From: Bdellovibrionia bacterium
GTDB lineage: Bacteria; Bdellovibrionota; Bdellovibrionia; Bdellovibrionales; JAGQZY01
Direction: 5' to 3'
DNA length: 64,000 bases
Assembly: GCA_030424715.1 (NCBI GenBank)
Contig: JAUHWH010000001.1
Coordinates: 496,001-560,000 of the forward strand
Each line of letters opens with the position of its first letter. Position 1 is the stretch's first letter. The notes under the pieces are model-generated. The model searched no databases, was not told the origin of the DNA, and saw nothing but the letters and a program-made list of their open reading frames with translations. Shown here piece after piece: positions 1-8,665 of the stretch. The translations under genes were made by a program, and so were the position numbers.

Positions 1-336
1 TTGGAATTCACCAGAGCCGATAAAGGCATCCACTTCTGGAAGCTCGGCAATAAGATCAGATTTGTATCGTTGCACGAGACAACCCGACACAACCAACTTT
101 TTGAGTTCGCCCGTTTCTTTTAGTTCGGCCGCATCAAGGATCTTTTGTACGGACTCTTGTTGAGCTTCGTCGATAAAGCTACATGTGTTGACTACAATCG
201 TGTCCGCTTCTTCGGCATTGTCTGTGAGTTTATAGCCGCGCTTTAGCATTTGCCCGAGCATCATCTCGGCATCCACTTTGTTTTTGGGGCACCCTAAACT
301 AATTAAATGTAAATTTTTTTGATTTTGTTCTTCCAT
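1..336 (-). CDS. rimO: RimO, ribosomal protein S12 methylthiotransferase (N-terminal part, truncated by window edge)
   Basis: The visible 112 residues are the N-terminal MTTase (UPF0004) domain. It has the family opening SLGCPKNKVDAE and three cysteines (C16, C52, C86) that in RimO/MiaB proteins bind the auxiliary [4Fe-4S] cluster. RimO is a radical-SAM enzyme that adds a methylthio group to an aspartate of ribosomal protein S12. The wording CPKN-VD favours RimO over the tRNA enzyme MiaB. The radical-SAM and TRAM domains lie outside the window. The ATG starts 3 bases after the lolA stop with no clear Shine-Dalgarno, so it is probably translationally coupled as the last visible gene of the rplU operon. 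Confidence 0.9.
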   Translation of the reverse strand, partial: MEEQNQKNLHLISLGCPKNKVDAEMMLGQMLKRGYKLTDNAEEADTIVVNTCSFIDEAQQESVQKILDAAELKETGELKKLVVSGCLVQRYKSDLIAELPEVDAFIGSGEFQ

Positions 337-339
337 AGG

Positions 340-1032
340 TCAATACACGATCAATTCAGCATCTTTCGGAGGCTTGTAGGCAAAAAGGTTGGCGTCTAAT
401 TTTTGATTAAAGTCTGATTTGGAAAACTCGTACACGGTTTCATTATCCATCTGATCCCAATAGCGCAACTGATGTATCGTTTTGTCCTGGGTCGTTACAA
501 CCAACTGGGCTCGCTTGAACTCTAAAGATTGTTTGTCCGGCTGGAGAAAAAAGGTGATCTGCCCCGGTTTTTCTTGCACGCCAGACACGCGAAAATATCT
601 GAGGACCCCACCACGGGTGAGCAACTGAATGAGGCCTTGGGACTTGGCTTGCTCCGATTTTAGAGAGGCCCGAAGGACTTGTACCTTGGCTTTTTCGAAA
701 CCCTCTGGCGGAGCACTTTCAATCCATAAATACTTTTTACCAGCGACAATCTTAGAGGCCTCTGGTTTGTGGATCTCCAGTCTCATCTGCCCATCATTCA
801 ACCAGATCTCGCCCTCAGAGCTTTTCTGACTGCCCAGCATGGCGAGAGTGATGGTCTTTTTTAGACGCAAATGGATTCCATGTTTTTTTTGATACTTCTG
901 GTCCACTTGTCGCAAAAGCAACATTTGAGGTTTTGATACTGAGTGGACAATAGTTTTATCCCCAGGACTGGCAAAAACCGAGGAACAAAAACAGAGTAAA
1001 AAGCTGACAACTAAAAGGACCGAACGAATCAT
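340..1032 (-). CDS. lolA: LolA-like outer-membrane lipoprotein carrier protein
   Basis: A 230-residue exported protein with a signal peptide (MIRSVLLVVSF, cleavage probably after SSVFA). It then shows the LolA/LolB beta-barrel pattern: an outer-membrane lipoprotein carrier-like core with GEIWL, MRLEI and KYLWIE strands, then repeated amphipathic strands to the C-terminus. LolA ferries lipoproteins across the periplasm from LolCDE to the outer membrane. The ATG used here gives a clean signal peptide. TTG codons at 1050 and 1047 lie nearer a GGGGG stretch and would add about six residues, so the start is uncertain. It lies between comF and rimO on the same strand with gaps of 22 and 3 bases. 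Confidence 0.72.
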   Translation of the reverse strand: MIRSVLLVVSFLLCFCSSVFASPGDKTIVHSVSKPQMLLLRQVDQKYQKKHGIHLRLKKTITLAMLGSQKSSEGEIWLNDGQMRLEIHKPEASKIVAGKKYLWIESAPPEGFEKAKVQVLRASLKSEQAKSQGLIQLLTRGGVLRYFRVSGVQEKPGQITFFLQPDKQSLEFKRAQLVVTTQDKTIHQLRYWDQMDNETVYEFSKSDFNQKLDANLFAYKPPKDAELIVY

Positions 1033-1054
1033 AATGCACCATAGCAACAACCCC

Positions 1055-1669
1055 CTACAAGCTCAAGCTTTTGCGGTAAAAGAGGCTCCAGACGGTCATT
1101 TTCGTTGGCTGACCGAGAGCCCGCCACGCCGCCAGAGCGGTCTGCCCTGACGTTACAATATCGTCAACAAAATCAACATCTTGGTACTTCGAAACCAACG
1201 GAGAAAAAGCCCGTTGCTGTCGCCCCCTGCGAGAGAGACGCGATTGTTTCGCCGTCCCCAGCTGCAACAGAGGCTGAACCGGTCGCAAATTGCTTTTTGC
1301 CAGGGCCCGCGCCATATCTGAGGCGTGGTCCGCAGGCCCTCGTGAGGGATAGAACAGAGGGCCCGAACCCATAATCGCCCCCCAACAAGGGGAGTATTTG
1401 AAAAACACCGAGTAGCTACCCGCGCCTTTTAAACTATAGACCAAAGAAGACAGCTGCCGATCGCCTGGGTGCCAGTCGATCAAATAGCAATGGCGAATGT
1501 TTTTATGAATCCGGCGCTCTTTGCGTTGAATTTTTACAACCCACAGCCTCTCGCAATCGGAACACAACCAATCCCAAAAACCCCAACTTCGACCACACGA
1601 AGCACAATGTCGAACGCACTGATGCCACTTTTTAAACATGCTCCTCAAGCCATGCAAAAATAGTAGCAT
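1055..1669 (-). CDS. ComF-family phosphoribosyltransferase-like protein
   Basis: About 204 residues. The N-terminus carries a double-CxxC zinc ribbon (CASCG and LCSDC, about residues 20-40). The C-terminal half is a type I phosphoribosyltransferase fold with the PRPP-loop motif VDFVDDIVTSGQTA near the end. ComF proteins are linked to DNA uptake in competent bacteria, but many ComF-like proteins have unknown roles. The ATG chosen lies just before a short hydrophobic stretch; an in-frame TTG at 1753 would add 28 residues without typical ComF character. The gene follows rlmH on the same strand. Nothing else for competence is seen nearby except pilT. Confidence 0.78.
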   Translation of the reverse strand: MLLFLHGLRSMFKKWHQCVRHCASCGRSWGFWDWLCSDCERLWVVKIQRKERRIHKNIRHCYLIDWHPGDRQLSSLVYSLKGAGSYSVFFKYSPCWGAIMGSGPLFYPSRGPADHASDMARALAKSNLRPVQPLLQLGTAKQSRLSRRGRQQRAFSPLVSKYQDVDFVDDIVTSGQTALAAWRALGQPTKMTVWSLFYRKSLSL

Positions 1670-1813
1670 CCAACGAGGCCACCCCTGGTCCCTGGGGCCC
1701 CCGAAGCTTCGTTTTTCGGCACTCGAGACCTCACACTTCGGAACCCCGCCCAAAGAGAGGCTCGGTCAACTCGACCTAGAAACAATTAAGAAGGTTTTCA
1801 CTCAAAATGAAGC

Positions 1814-2239
1814 TTAGTCATTATGGTAAGGGTGGTTGTGAATAATGGTGTAGGCCCGAAAAATTTGTTCGAACAACACCGTCAGCGCAACCTCTTGATT
1901 GAGGACAAATGGCGATAAAATCATCTGAAAATTAGCTCGTTCCCTAATGGCATCGCTCACCCCAAAAGGGCCTCCCACAACAAACACCAATTTTTTACAG
2001 CCGCCGTCTCGCAAATGCTGGATCTTTTTAGAAAAGGGGCGAGACCCTAAAGCCTCTCCTCGCTCATCGCAAAGCCACACCACGTCTTTAGGATTGAGGT
2101 TCTCCAAAAACCTTTGATCACTCTTAAGGTTTTTGAATTCCACTTTATCAAAGGGTAAAATTTTTTTTTGATACTGAGCGATTAAAGGCAGCGCCCAACT
2201 GTTACGACCCACCCGAGTCGTTCGCACTTCAAGCTCCAT
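1814..2239 (-). CDS. rlmH: RlmH, 23S rRNA pseudouridine-1915 N3-methyltransferase
   Basis: A 141-residue SPOUT-class methyltransferase. Family signatures are the SAM-knot segment VFVVGGPFGVSD and the C-terminal tail YTIIHNHPYHND, matching the usual GHPYH ending. RlmH methylates a pseudouridine in helix 69 of 23S rRNA on the assembled 70S ribosome. The length is slightly below the usual 155. The ATG overlaps the TGA of the nadD-rsfS gene by one base (TGATG), so the two are translationally coupled. In many bacteria rsfS and rlmH are neighbours, which supports both calls. Confidence 0.93.
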   Translation of the reverse strand: MELEVRTTRVGRNSWALPLIAQYQKKILPFDKVEFKNLKSDQRFLENLNPKDVVWLCDERGEALGSRPFSKKIQHLRDGGCKKLVFVVGGPFGVSDAIRERANFQMILSPFVLNQEVALTVLFEQIFRAYTIIHNHPYHND

Positions 2240-3237
2240 CAAATCTCAAGTTTTTTTCCGTCTGTCCAAAGACTCTCAAGATGATATTCGTGGCGAACAT
2301 AATCGTAAAAAATGTGAACGATCAAAGACCCATAATCGAGAATCACCCACCGGCCGTCTTCCCGGCCTTCAACACCATAAGGGGTAAGCCCATATTCTTC
2401 TTTGACCATCTCTTTAATATTATTTGCCAGTGAGAGCGCCTGCTTGGTGCTGGTGGCTGACGCAATCAGAGTGTAGTCGTAAAGCTTATCCAAACCAGTT
2501 AAATCGTAGCCAACCCCGTTGGTGGCACGTTCGTGAAGTATTTTACCAACAAATTGACACAACTCTAAAGAGTCAATTTTTTCGGGTTTCAGCCGAGGAT
2601 AAACGTTGTTTTCTAAAATGTATTTTTCCACGTCCATATCAACAAGGCTGTCCAGATTTTTACCGGCCTTTAGCTTTTTTCTAACTTGAGTGGACGAAAT
2701 GTCATCAGTCTTAATATTTACAAACTCAATCGTTCTCCCTGAGTCCAGCAAAGCAAAGCCACGATCGTAGGAATGCACATGTTTTTGCAGGCCTTGGGGC
2801 AGGTCCTCAACACCAAAGGGGCGCCGGTGAGGGGGGCGACTCACAACCAGCAAATTGGTCATTTTAATGATGTCTTCAAAAGACTTCCAGCGGTCGAACT
2901 CACTAAAACTATCAAGACCCATAACAAGATAAAGTTCTTCCGGGTCATAGTCTTGCTGATAACGTTGCAAAGTCTCGAAGCTGTATGAGGGGGCTGGGCT
3001 CATCACATCGGCTTCGTCCACAGTGATTTGGTTTTGATAGTCACGAACAGCAAGCTTGATCATCTTTAACCGGTCTTCTTTTGAAGCGGGAACACGATCC
3101 ACTTTTAGAGGGTTTTGACTTGTGGGAATCAACACAACTTTTGAAAAATCCATTTTTTCAACAAGGTGTTGTACACAGGCCATATGCCCACGATGAACAG
3201 GATCAAAACTTCCACCAAACAAAGCCACTTTATTCAT
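2239..3237 (-). CDS. nadD: NadD-RsfS fusion: nicotinate-nucleotide adenylyltransferase joined to ribosomal silencing factor
   Basis: One uninterrupted 332-residue frame. Residues 1-215 are NadD: the nucleotidyltransferase motif GGSFDPVHRGH (8-18), VMGLDSF (105-111) and ISSTQVR (180-186). It makes nicotinic acid adenine dinucleotide from NaMN and ATP. Residues 223-332 are a complete RsfS/Iojap (DUF143) domain, including DYTLIASATSTKQ, GRWVILDYGSLIVHIF and the terminal HYHLESLW-like segment (here EYHLESLW). RsfS binds ribosomal protein L14 and blocks subunit joining in stationary phase. The two are normally separate adjacent genes. The ATG has a GGAGATAA upstream and overlaps the end of obgE by 8 bases; a TTG 15 bases earlier is less likely. 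Confidence 0.93.
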   Translation of the reverse strand: MNKVALFGGSFDPVHRGHMACVQHLVEKMDFSKVVLIPTSQNPLKVDRVPASKEDRLKMIKLAVRDYQNQITVDEADVMSPAPSYSFETLQRYQQDYDPEELYLVMGLDSFSEFDRWKSFEDIIKMTNLLVVSRPPHRRPFGVEDLPQGLQKHVHSYDRGFALLDSGRTIEFVNIKTDDISSTQVRKKLKAGKNLDSLVDMDVEKYILENNVYPRLKPEKIDSLELCQFVGKILHERATNGVGYDLTGLDKLYDYTLIASATSTKQALSLANNIKEMVKEEYGLTPYGVEGREDGRWVILDYGSLIVHIFYDYVRHEYHLESLWTDGKKLEI

Positions 3238-4258
3238 TTGTATTATCTCCAAACACTCTTTTACTTAATTCTCGCAGCAATTCTTCTTTATTCATGTTAG
3301 CAACCGCTGAAAGTTTGATCACCTGAATTCCGTTCTCATTAAATTTATTCTCAAACGGGCCGATACGATCTTCTGTCGCCGCATCAATCTTGTTAAAAAC
3401 CACAATCTGTGGTCTTTCGCTTAAAGGCACGAAATCTTGTAAATCCTTAAGATCGCTATCGTATTTTTCCAGCTCTTTGTTAATTTTTACGAAGTCGTCC
3501 CAAAGATCGCGCTGTGAAAAATCGGAGGCATCAAGCATGTGAACAAAGACCTTGGTGCGCTCGATATGCTTAAGAAACTGCAATCCAAGACCAACACCTT
3601 CAGCCGCCCCTTCGATGAGACCAGGAATATCGGCAATCGTGAACGTCGAGGTCTCACCCAGTTTGACCACGCCAAGCTGGGGTTGAAGCGTTGTGAACGG
3701 ATAGTCGGCGATTTTGGGGCGCGCTGCGGTCAACATTGAAACCAATGTCGACTTCCCGGCATTGGGAAAACCCAACACTCCTACATCGGCAATGAGCTTT
3801 AGTTGAATTACGGCCTGAACTTCTTCGCCTTCTTCCCCGGGCTGAAACCGGGTGGGCGCTTGGTTCACACTGGTTTTATAATGGGTGTTTCCCTTGCCAC
3901 CACGGCCACCCCTCAAAAGAACATGCTCCCCATCCAGAATATCTAAAAGGAGCTCGCCACTTTCATTACGAACCACTGTCCCTGGAGGCACTTCAATGAC
4001 AAGATTGGGACCACTGGCACCGGTGCAATTGGAACCGCCACCGGGCAATCCATTTTTAGCATAAAACTGACGTCGCCCTTGTAGGTGTAAAAGAGTGTTC
4101 ATATGTGGGTTCACTTTAAAAACCACATCACCCCCTCGTCCACCGTCCCCTCCGTCGGGGCCACCACGAGGACTCATCGGGTCACTGGCAAAACTGGCAC
4201 AGCCAGGGCCACCCTTGCCAGATTTCAAATGCATTTTGACTTCGTCAATAAATCTCAT
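3230..4258 (-). CDS. obgE: ObgE/CgtA ribosome-associated GTPase
   Basis: 342 residues. The glycine-rich Obg fold fills residues 1-157 (many GG and PGG turns), followed by the G domain: G1 GFPNAGKST (163-171), G3 DIPG (210-213), G4 NKID (289-292). There is no long C-terminal OCT domain. Obg is an essential GTPase in 50S subunit maturation and stress response. The ATG used is preceded by GGAGAG at good spacing and gives the canonical start MRFIDEVK; a longer in-frame extension lacks a site. It sits in the usual rplU-rpmA-obgE order. Confidence 0.96.
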   Translation of the reverse strand: MRFIDEVKMHLKSGKGGPGCASFASDPMSPRGGPDGGDGGRGGDVVFKVNPHMNTLLHLQGRRQFYAKNGLPGGGSNCTGASGPNLVIEVPPGTVVRNESGELLLDILDGEHVLLRGGRGGKGNTHYKTSVNQAPTRFQPGEEGEEVQAVIQLKLIADVGVLGFPNAGKSTLVSMLTAARPKIADYPFTTLQPQLGVVKLGETSTFTIADIPGLIEGAAEGVGLGLQFLKHIERTKVFVHMLDASDFSQRDLWDDFVKINKELEKYDSDLKDLQDFVPLSERPQIVVFNKIDAATEDRIGPFENKFNENGIQVIKLSAVANMNKEELLRELSKRVFGDNTNE

Positions 4259-4342
4259 TTCTCTCCAATAAAAAAAGCCCTTCACCGGGAAGAGCTTCAT
4301 TACCAATCAACAGTTTTTCACCGATGAAAGCTTTAAGGTCTT

Positions 4343-4361
4343 CGTGGGAGTGCTTCCCACG
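4343..4361 (-). other. Perfect 7-bp hairpin between rpmA and obgE
   Basis: CGTGGGA, five-base loop, TCCCACG in the rpmA-obgE gap. It is followed on the minus strand by no long U run, so it is not a standard terminator. It may be an attenuator, RNase processing site or mRNA-stability element that lowers obgE output relative to the ribosomal proteins. Structure is seen; function is inferred. Confidence 0.4.
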
Positions 4362-4391
4362 GTGACCCGGCGATTATCGCAAGTGCCGTGA

Positions 4392-4652
4392 TTAAGCTGT
4401 CTTAGGATAAACAGAAATTTTTAGTTTCTTTTTGTCCACGCGCTCAAATTTGACCTGACCATCAATTTTAGAAAAAATCGTATGATCACGACCCATTCCA
4501 ACATTGTTACCGGGGAAAAACTCAGTGCCTCGTTGACGCACAATAATGGTACCGGCTGTGATGTTTTGCCCGCCGGCTCTTTTCACACCCAGTCTCTTAC
4601 TTTTACTGTCTCTTCCGTTCTTCGTACTACCGGCGGCTTTTTTCGATGCCAT
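4392..4652 (-). CDS. rpmA: 50S ribosomal protein L27
   Basis: 86 residues with the full L27 family sequence: [20 protein letters not shown], then [19 protein letters not shown] and the C-terminal VYPK. L27 sits near the peptidyl-transferase centre. The N-terminus has no extra cleavable leader of the kind found in Firmicutes. A strong GGGAG precedes the ATG. It lies 73 bases after rplU in the same direction. Confidence 0.98.
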   Translation of the reverse strand: MASKKAAGSTKNGRDSKSKRLGVKRAGGQNITAGTIIVRQRGTEFFPGNNVGMGRDHTIFSKIDGQVKFERVDKKKLKISVYPKTA

Positions 4653-4725
4653 GATAATCTCCCTTTCAAATCTCTTCGGCTTGGGTTTCTTTTCAGAAAC
4701 TCAAGCCCACGACTCACCGTCTGAG

Positions 4726-5196
4726 TTATGCTTTTTTCTTTGTTTTCTTTTTAGTCGTTTTTTTTGCGACTTTCTTTTTCGTTGTTTTTTTCTTTGTCGC
4801 GGCCTTCTTTTTAAAAGCCGTTTTCTTTGCTACAACCTTTTCGGCTGGGGCCTTGGTCTTGAGCTCAGCCGTTTCAGACTCACCATCCGGAGATGTAATC
4901 GCTTTCACAAAAAGCTGGGTGTATGACTGTCGGTGACCTTGCAGCTTTCGGTAGCCTTTGCGACGCTTCTTTTTAAAGACTAATATTTTTTTGTCTCGAT
5001 CTTCTTTCATGACCATCACAGTGACCTTGGCATTTGAAACAGTCGGCTCACCCACATGAGAAGCTTTACCTGAAACGAAGAGTACTTCGTCCATATCAAA
5101 TTCATCACCTTGCGCCTTCTTTAATAACTCAACATTAATAAGGTCGCCCGCTTTTACTTTATATTGTTTTCCACCTGTGCGGATTACGGCGTACAT
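4726..5196 (-). CDS. rplU: 50S ribosomal protein L21 with a lysine-rich C-terminal tail
   Basis: 156 residues. Residues 1-100 are a normal L21 (MYAVIRTGGKQYKVKAGD start, GYRKLQGHRQ near the end of the core). The last 50 or so residues are extra: an acidic link followed by a tail made almost only of K, A, T and V (KKK/KKTT repeats). L21 is usually about 103 residues. The tail is positively charged and probably disordered, so extra rRNA or DNA contact is possible but unproven. GGAGGA precedes the ATG. It is the first gene of the rplU operon. Confidence 0.96.
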   Translation of the reverse strand: MYAVIRTGGKQYKVKAGDLINVELLKKAQGDEFDMDEVLFVSGKASHVGEPTVSNAKVTVMVMKEDRDKKILVFKKKRRKGYRKLQGHRQSYTQLFVKAITSPDGESETAELKTKAPAEKVVAKKTAFKKKAATKKKTTKKKVAKKTTKKKTKKKA

Positions 5197-5273
5197 GAGT
5201 CCTCCAAAAATTCTTTCCTAAGCTCAATTGCCTGAACTTAATACACATGGACTTAACCATGAAATGACTCGAG

Positions 5274-5302
5274 AAGGTGTCATGCCGCGTAAGTTTTGTC
5301 AA
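5274..5302 (-). promoter_or_regulatory. Candidate promoter of the rplU operon
   Basis: On the minus strand a perfect -35 TTGACA is followed after 17 bases by a weak -10 CACCTT, about 80 bases before the rplU ATG. The long leader between them could hold regulation. The 264-base gap between rne and rplU holds no gene I can support; it has a GC hairpin near 5350 and this promoter. Confidence 0.45.
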
Positions 5303-5460
5303 TGATTTCAGCGCCTTATTCCAAAGTTTTTATCCCCGAAGGGCCCGCTGGAGCGGTTTTTAATAGGTCAGTGTTTCCGGCAGCTTATCTCTGACAAGCG
5401 GCCACAAATGAAACCTCGAAGCCCTGAATGGGTCCAAAACAGGCGATTTTAATGCCAAAA

Positions 5461-6978
5461 TCAAGAGGCCACGTCAAAACGATACTCCTCCCAATGCATT
5501 TTCGGGTCGGCTTTAAAAATAATGGAAACCCCTAAGTCTGTCTCGATCTGGTTGATGAGCTCACTTTCTTCACTGTACACCCAAGCCACCAGATCGCCGT
5601 GACAACGCACCACCCACGTTTGGGCACGACTGTTTTTTTGCACATGGCGATCCAGGTCTCGAAAGATGTCAGCAATAAGGGTCTCCCTGCGCTTCAGACG
5701 CCCTAGCCCTTCGCAATAAAAACAAGGTTCCGTCAGTGAGCGCAATAAGCTCGGACGCAGTCTTTTGCGAGTCAGTTCGACTAAACCCAAACCCGTCATT
5801 GAAATTACGGTCACCCGCACACTGTCGGCTTTGACCTCTGTTGTAAGGGCTTCCATAATTTTTTCGCGATGTTCTTCGATGGCCATATCAATAAAGTCCA
5901 CGACAATTATACCACCACAGTCTCGCACTCGAATTTGATGGGCTATCTCTTTTACGGCTTCCATGTTGGTTTTGAAGATAGTGTCTTCCAAATCTTTTTT
6001 ACCAACATATTTTCCCGTATTCACATCGATCACGACAAGGGCTTCGGTTTCATCAATGACCAAGTAGCCCCCAGAACGCAGCCAAACTTTTCGGTCAATA
6101 GCTTTGGCAACATCAAGAGACACCCCCTGCTTGTCGAACAAAGGTTCGTTTTCACTATAGAGCTTTAGGATATTCGAGAACTGAGGCATATACTGCGAGA
6201 CAAAGTCTTTGGCTTTCTCGTAGGATTCTTGGTTATCAATCCAGACTTCTTCAACGGAAGCGCTCAAGAAATCTCTAAGAACTCTCAACTCAAAATCAAC
6301 TTCCGAGTAAATCAAGCCAATGCCTTTTTCATTTTTAGCGGCTTTCTGTATTTCTCGCCAAATTTGAGTCAAATAACCGATGTCTGTCTGTAGTTCTTTT
6401 TCATCCATCCCTTCACCAGCGGTTCGGACAATCACTCCGCCCTCGATGGCCGTGCTCTCAATTTCTTTTTTCAACCGTTCTCTCTCAGCTTCGTTTTCAA
6501 TTTTACGAGAAATCCCGACATGAGTGAGCGTTGGCAAATAAACAATCTTACGACCGGCAAGCGAGATATGTGTGGTGATTCTTGCCCCTTTGGTTCCGAC
6601 GGGGTCCTTCGCCACTTGAACTAAAATCGATTGTCCTTGTTGCAGAAGTTCTTGGATTTTCGGTTTGTCTTCGTTTTCAATGATTTCTGGTAACTGCTCG
6701 TCTTCGCTATTTTCAGTGGCTTCAACACGTTTGTTTATAGAATCGTTTTCTTCTCGCACATCACCGACATAAAGAAAGGCAGCCCGCTCTAGACCAAGGT
6801 CCACAAAGGCGGCCTGCATACCCGGTAACACCCGAATCACTCGACCCTTATGAATCGTCCCGACCAAGGTTGGAGAGAGCTTGCGTTCTATCTTGAAATC
6901 AACGAGATTTCCACTTTCGAGGTGAGCCACCCGTGTTTCAAAGGCATTTACATTTATAAGTATTTGATTTTGCTGCAC
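5461..6978 (-). CDS. rng: Ribonuclease E/G family endoribonuclease
   Basis: About 505 residues, the size of RNase G. Order: S1-like RNA-binding part with KGRVIRVLPGMQAAFVDLGL, then the DNase I-like catalytic half with VVIDVNTGKYVG and IIVVDFIDM, whose aspartates bind Mg in this family. Then comes the zinc-link cysteine pair PCFYCEGLGR. There is no long RNase E scaffold tail. It cuts single-stranded AU-rich RNA in rRNA maturation and mRNA decay. I chose a GTG with AAAGGTG about 8 bases upstream, because the frame then begins QQNQILINVNAFETRVAHLE, close to the RNase G start; an in-frame extension upstream runs into the pilT leader and is less likely. It lies upstream of, and co-directional with, the rplU operon. 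Confidence 0.93.
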   Translation of the reverse strand: MQQNQILINVNAFETRVAHLESGNLVDFKIERKLSPTLVGTIHKGRVIRVLPGMQAAFVDLGLERAAFLYVGDVREENDSINKRVEATENSEDEQLPEIIENEDKPKIQELLQQGQSILVQVAKDPVGTKGARITTHISLAGRKIVYLPTLTHVGISRKIENEAERERLKKEIESTAIEGGVIVRTAGEGMDEKELQTDIGYLTQIWREIQKAAKNEKGIGLIYSEVDFELRVLRDFLSASVEEVWIDNQESYEKAKDFVSQYMPQFSNILKLYSENEPLFDKQGVSLDVAKAIDRKVWLRSGGYLVIDETEALVVIDVNTGKYVGKKDLEDTIFKTNMEAVKEIAHQIRVRDCGGIIVVDFIDMAIEEHREKIMEALTTEVKADSVRVTVISMTGLGLVELTRKRLRPSLLRSLTEPCFYCEGLGRLKRRETLIADIFRDLDRHVQKNSRAQTWVVRCHGDLVAWVYSEESELINQIETDLGVSIIFKADPKMHWEEYRFDVAS

Positions 6979-7082
6979 TTCTAAACACCTTTCTAACCGG
7001 TTCGACCATTTAACTTTAGCAGACAATACGCCGATTGTTAATTGAAGACAAACGAGCAATAAAAAATGGCAAAGGAGCCCCT

Positions 7083-8204
7083 GTGGCAAAACTGGATGAT
7101 CTTTTTAAAGTCATGGTAAAGCATGAAGCCTCAGATCTACACCTCACCTCTGGGTCCACCCCCTCTCTGCGAGTTCACGGAGACATTCAAAAACTCAACT
7201 ATCGTGAACTCAACGACACCGAGGTTCGCGCTTTAATTTATGAAATTCTAAACGACAAACAGATCAAATCGTTCGAAGCGAACCTGGAGCTCGATTGCTC
7301 CTACTCTCTAGAGGGGGTCGGTCGGTTCCGCTGCAATATCTTCATGCAACGATTGGGCGTCGGAGCCGTGTTTCGCCATATACCCTCTAAAATTCAATCC
7401 ATGAAAGACCTTAACCTTCCACCGGTTTTCAAAAGTATTTTGCAGGAGAAAAAAGGATTGGTTCTCGTCACCGGACCCACCGGTTCTGGTAAATCGACGA
7501 CTCTTGCGGCGATGGTCGACCACCTAAACTCTCACCATCAAGGTCACATTCTTACGATCGAAGACCCCATTGAATTTGTTCACACCAATAAAAAATCCAT
7601 TGTGAACCAAAGAGAAGTCGGCACACACACAAAGTCTTTTAAATTGGCACTAAAAGCGGCTCTGCGAGAAGACCCCGATACCATTCTCGTCGGCGAACTC
7701 CGAGACTTAGAAACAATTGCTCTTGCGATGACCGCCGCTGAAACAGGCCACTTGGTCTTTGGAACCTTACACACAATGAGTGCGGCAAAAACCGTGGATC
7801 GGATCATTGACTCCTTTCCCGAGGAGCAGCAGTCTCAAATTCGGGTGATGCTCTCCGAAAGTTTGAAAGCGGTGATCTCTCAGGTTCTCATTAAGAAGGT
7901 GGGGGGAGGTCGCGTCGCTGCTCACGAAATTATGATGAACATCAATGCCATCCAAAACCTCATTCGTGAAGGCAAAACCTTTCAAATAAAATCCACCATC
8001 CAAACATCTACAAGTGCTGGCATGCAAACTTTGGAAACCGCTGTCGAACGCTTGCTTTCCCTTGGTTCCATCGAAAAAGAGGAGGCCTTGCCCTATTTAT
8101 CGAAAAAGAAGATGGTGACAAGTAGTTCCGATGCCGGATCAGAAACATCCTTTGTCAAAAAACCGGTAGGGATGAGTCGCAGTACAATAAAAAAATCTTC
8201 GTGA
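7083..8204 (+). CDS. pilT: PilT, type IV pilus retraction ATPase
   Basis: 373 residues. Walker A GPTGSGKST is at 131-139, the Asp box follows, Walker B is EDPDTILVGELRD, and the His box is GTLHTMSAAKTVDRIIDSFP. The C-terminus carries the AHEIM motif typical of PilT and not PilB. PilT hexamers depolymerise pili, powering twitching motility and, in predatory bacteria, prey contact. The GTG start has AAAGGAG five bases upstream and gives the normal PilT opening. It is divergent from rne with 104 bases between them and abuts the next gene, which faces it. Confidence 0.95.
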   Translation: MAKLDDLFKVMVKHEASDLHLTSGSTPSLRVHGDIQKLNYRELNDTEVRALIYEILNDKQIKSFEANLELDCSYSLEGVGRFRCNIFMQRLGVGAVFRHIPSKIQSMKDLNLPPVFKSILQEKKGLVLVTGPTGSGKSTTLAAMVDHLNSHHQGHILTIEDPIEFVHTNKKSIVNQREVGTHTKSFKLALKAALREDPDTILVGELRDLETIALAMTAAETGHLVFGTLHTMSAAKTVDRIIDSFPEEQQSQIRVMLSESLKAVISQVLIKKVGGGRVAAHEIMMNINAIQNLIREGKTFQIKSTIQTSTSAGMQTLETAVERLLSLGSIEKEEALPYLSKKKMVTSSSDAGSETSFVKKPVGMSRSTIKKSS

Positions 8205-8615
8205 CTAAAACTCCCATCCATAGGCCACGGTAGAGGCCGGTGGAGGAAGAAGAATATCGGAAGCCAAAACTTCTTCAACGGGAAGGTCAAGAAACTGCGG
8301 TTGATACTCAAGCTTGGTTTCTCTGTAAAATTCATCGGGATTGGCCGCCGCCTGGTAAGTCATATAGACAGTGCCTATGATCACGCCTAAACCAAAACCG
8401 ATGGGAATATTCGTTAGCTTGTCTTGTGGTCGACCATAAAAACTCAGTGTCGACAAACCCAATACCGCGCCCGCGAGGCCCATATAGACAATGGTGGAAA
8501 TTTGCCGGCGGGGCCCATACTTCTCAACCATATTGGGCTGCTCATCGCCGCCCTCTTGGGCCCACAGATGGGGAGTCGAAAACAACAAGGAGACACAAAT
8601 AAGGATTCGTAACAT
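8205..8615 (-). CDS. Hypothetical small exported or membrane protein
   Basis: 136 residues with an N-terminal signal peptide (cleavage probably after HLWAQ or nearby). Two hydrophobic segments follow, around residues 40-60 and 70-90 (IVYMGLAGAVLGLST and IPIGFGLGVIIGTVYM), then a proline-rich C-terminus ending YGWEF. I recognise no family. The stop codon directly abuts the pilT stop, and the start is divergent from the nucleoside phosphorylase gene by 50 bases. The coding character is convincing (clean signal peptide, ATG, no good alternative frame), but the function is unknown. Confidence 0.72.
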   Translation of the reverse strand: MLRILICVSLLFSTPHLWAQEGGDEQPNMVEKYGPRRQISTIVYMGLAGAVLGLSTLSFYGRPQDKLTNIPIGFGLGVIIGTVYMTYQAAANPDEFYRETKLEYQPQFLDLPVEEVLASDILLPPPASTVAYGWEF

Positions 8616-8665
8616 ATCTTGTATTGTCTCTTGTTTAATCCATATTTGACAAGTAAAACTGGGTC

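Noticed and set aside
4546-4926. A plus-strand frame over rpmA and rplU rich in Phe, Leu and Cys
   Set aside because: It arises as the complement of the lysine-rich tail of L21 and the rpmA gene.
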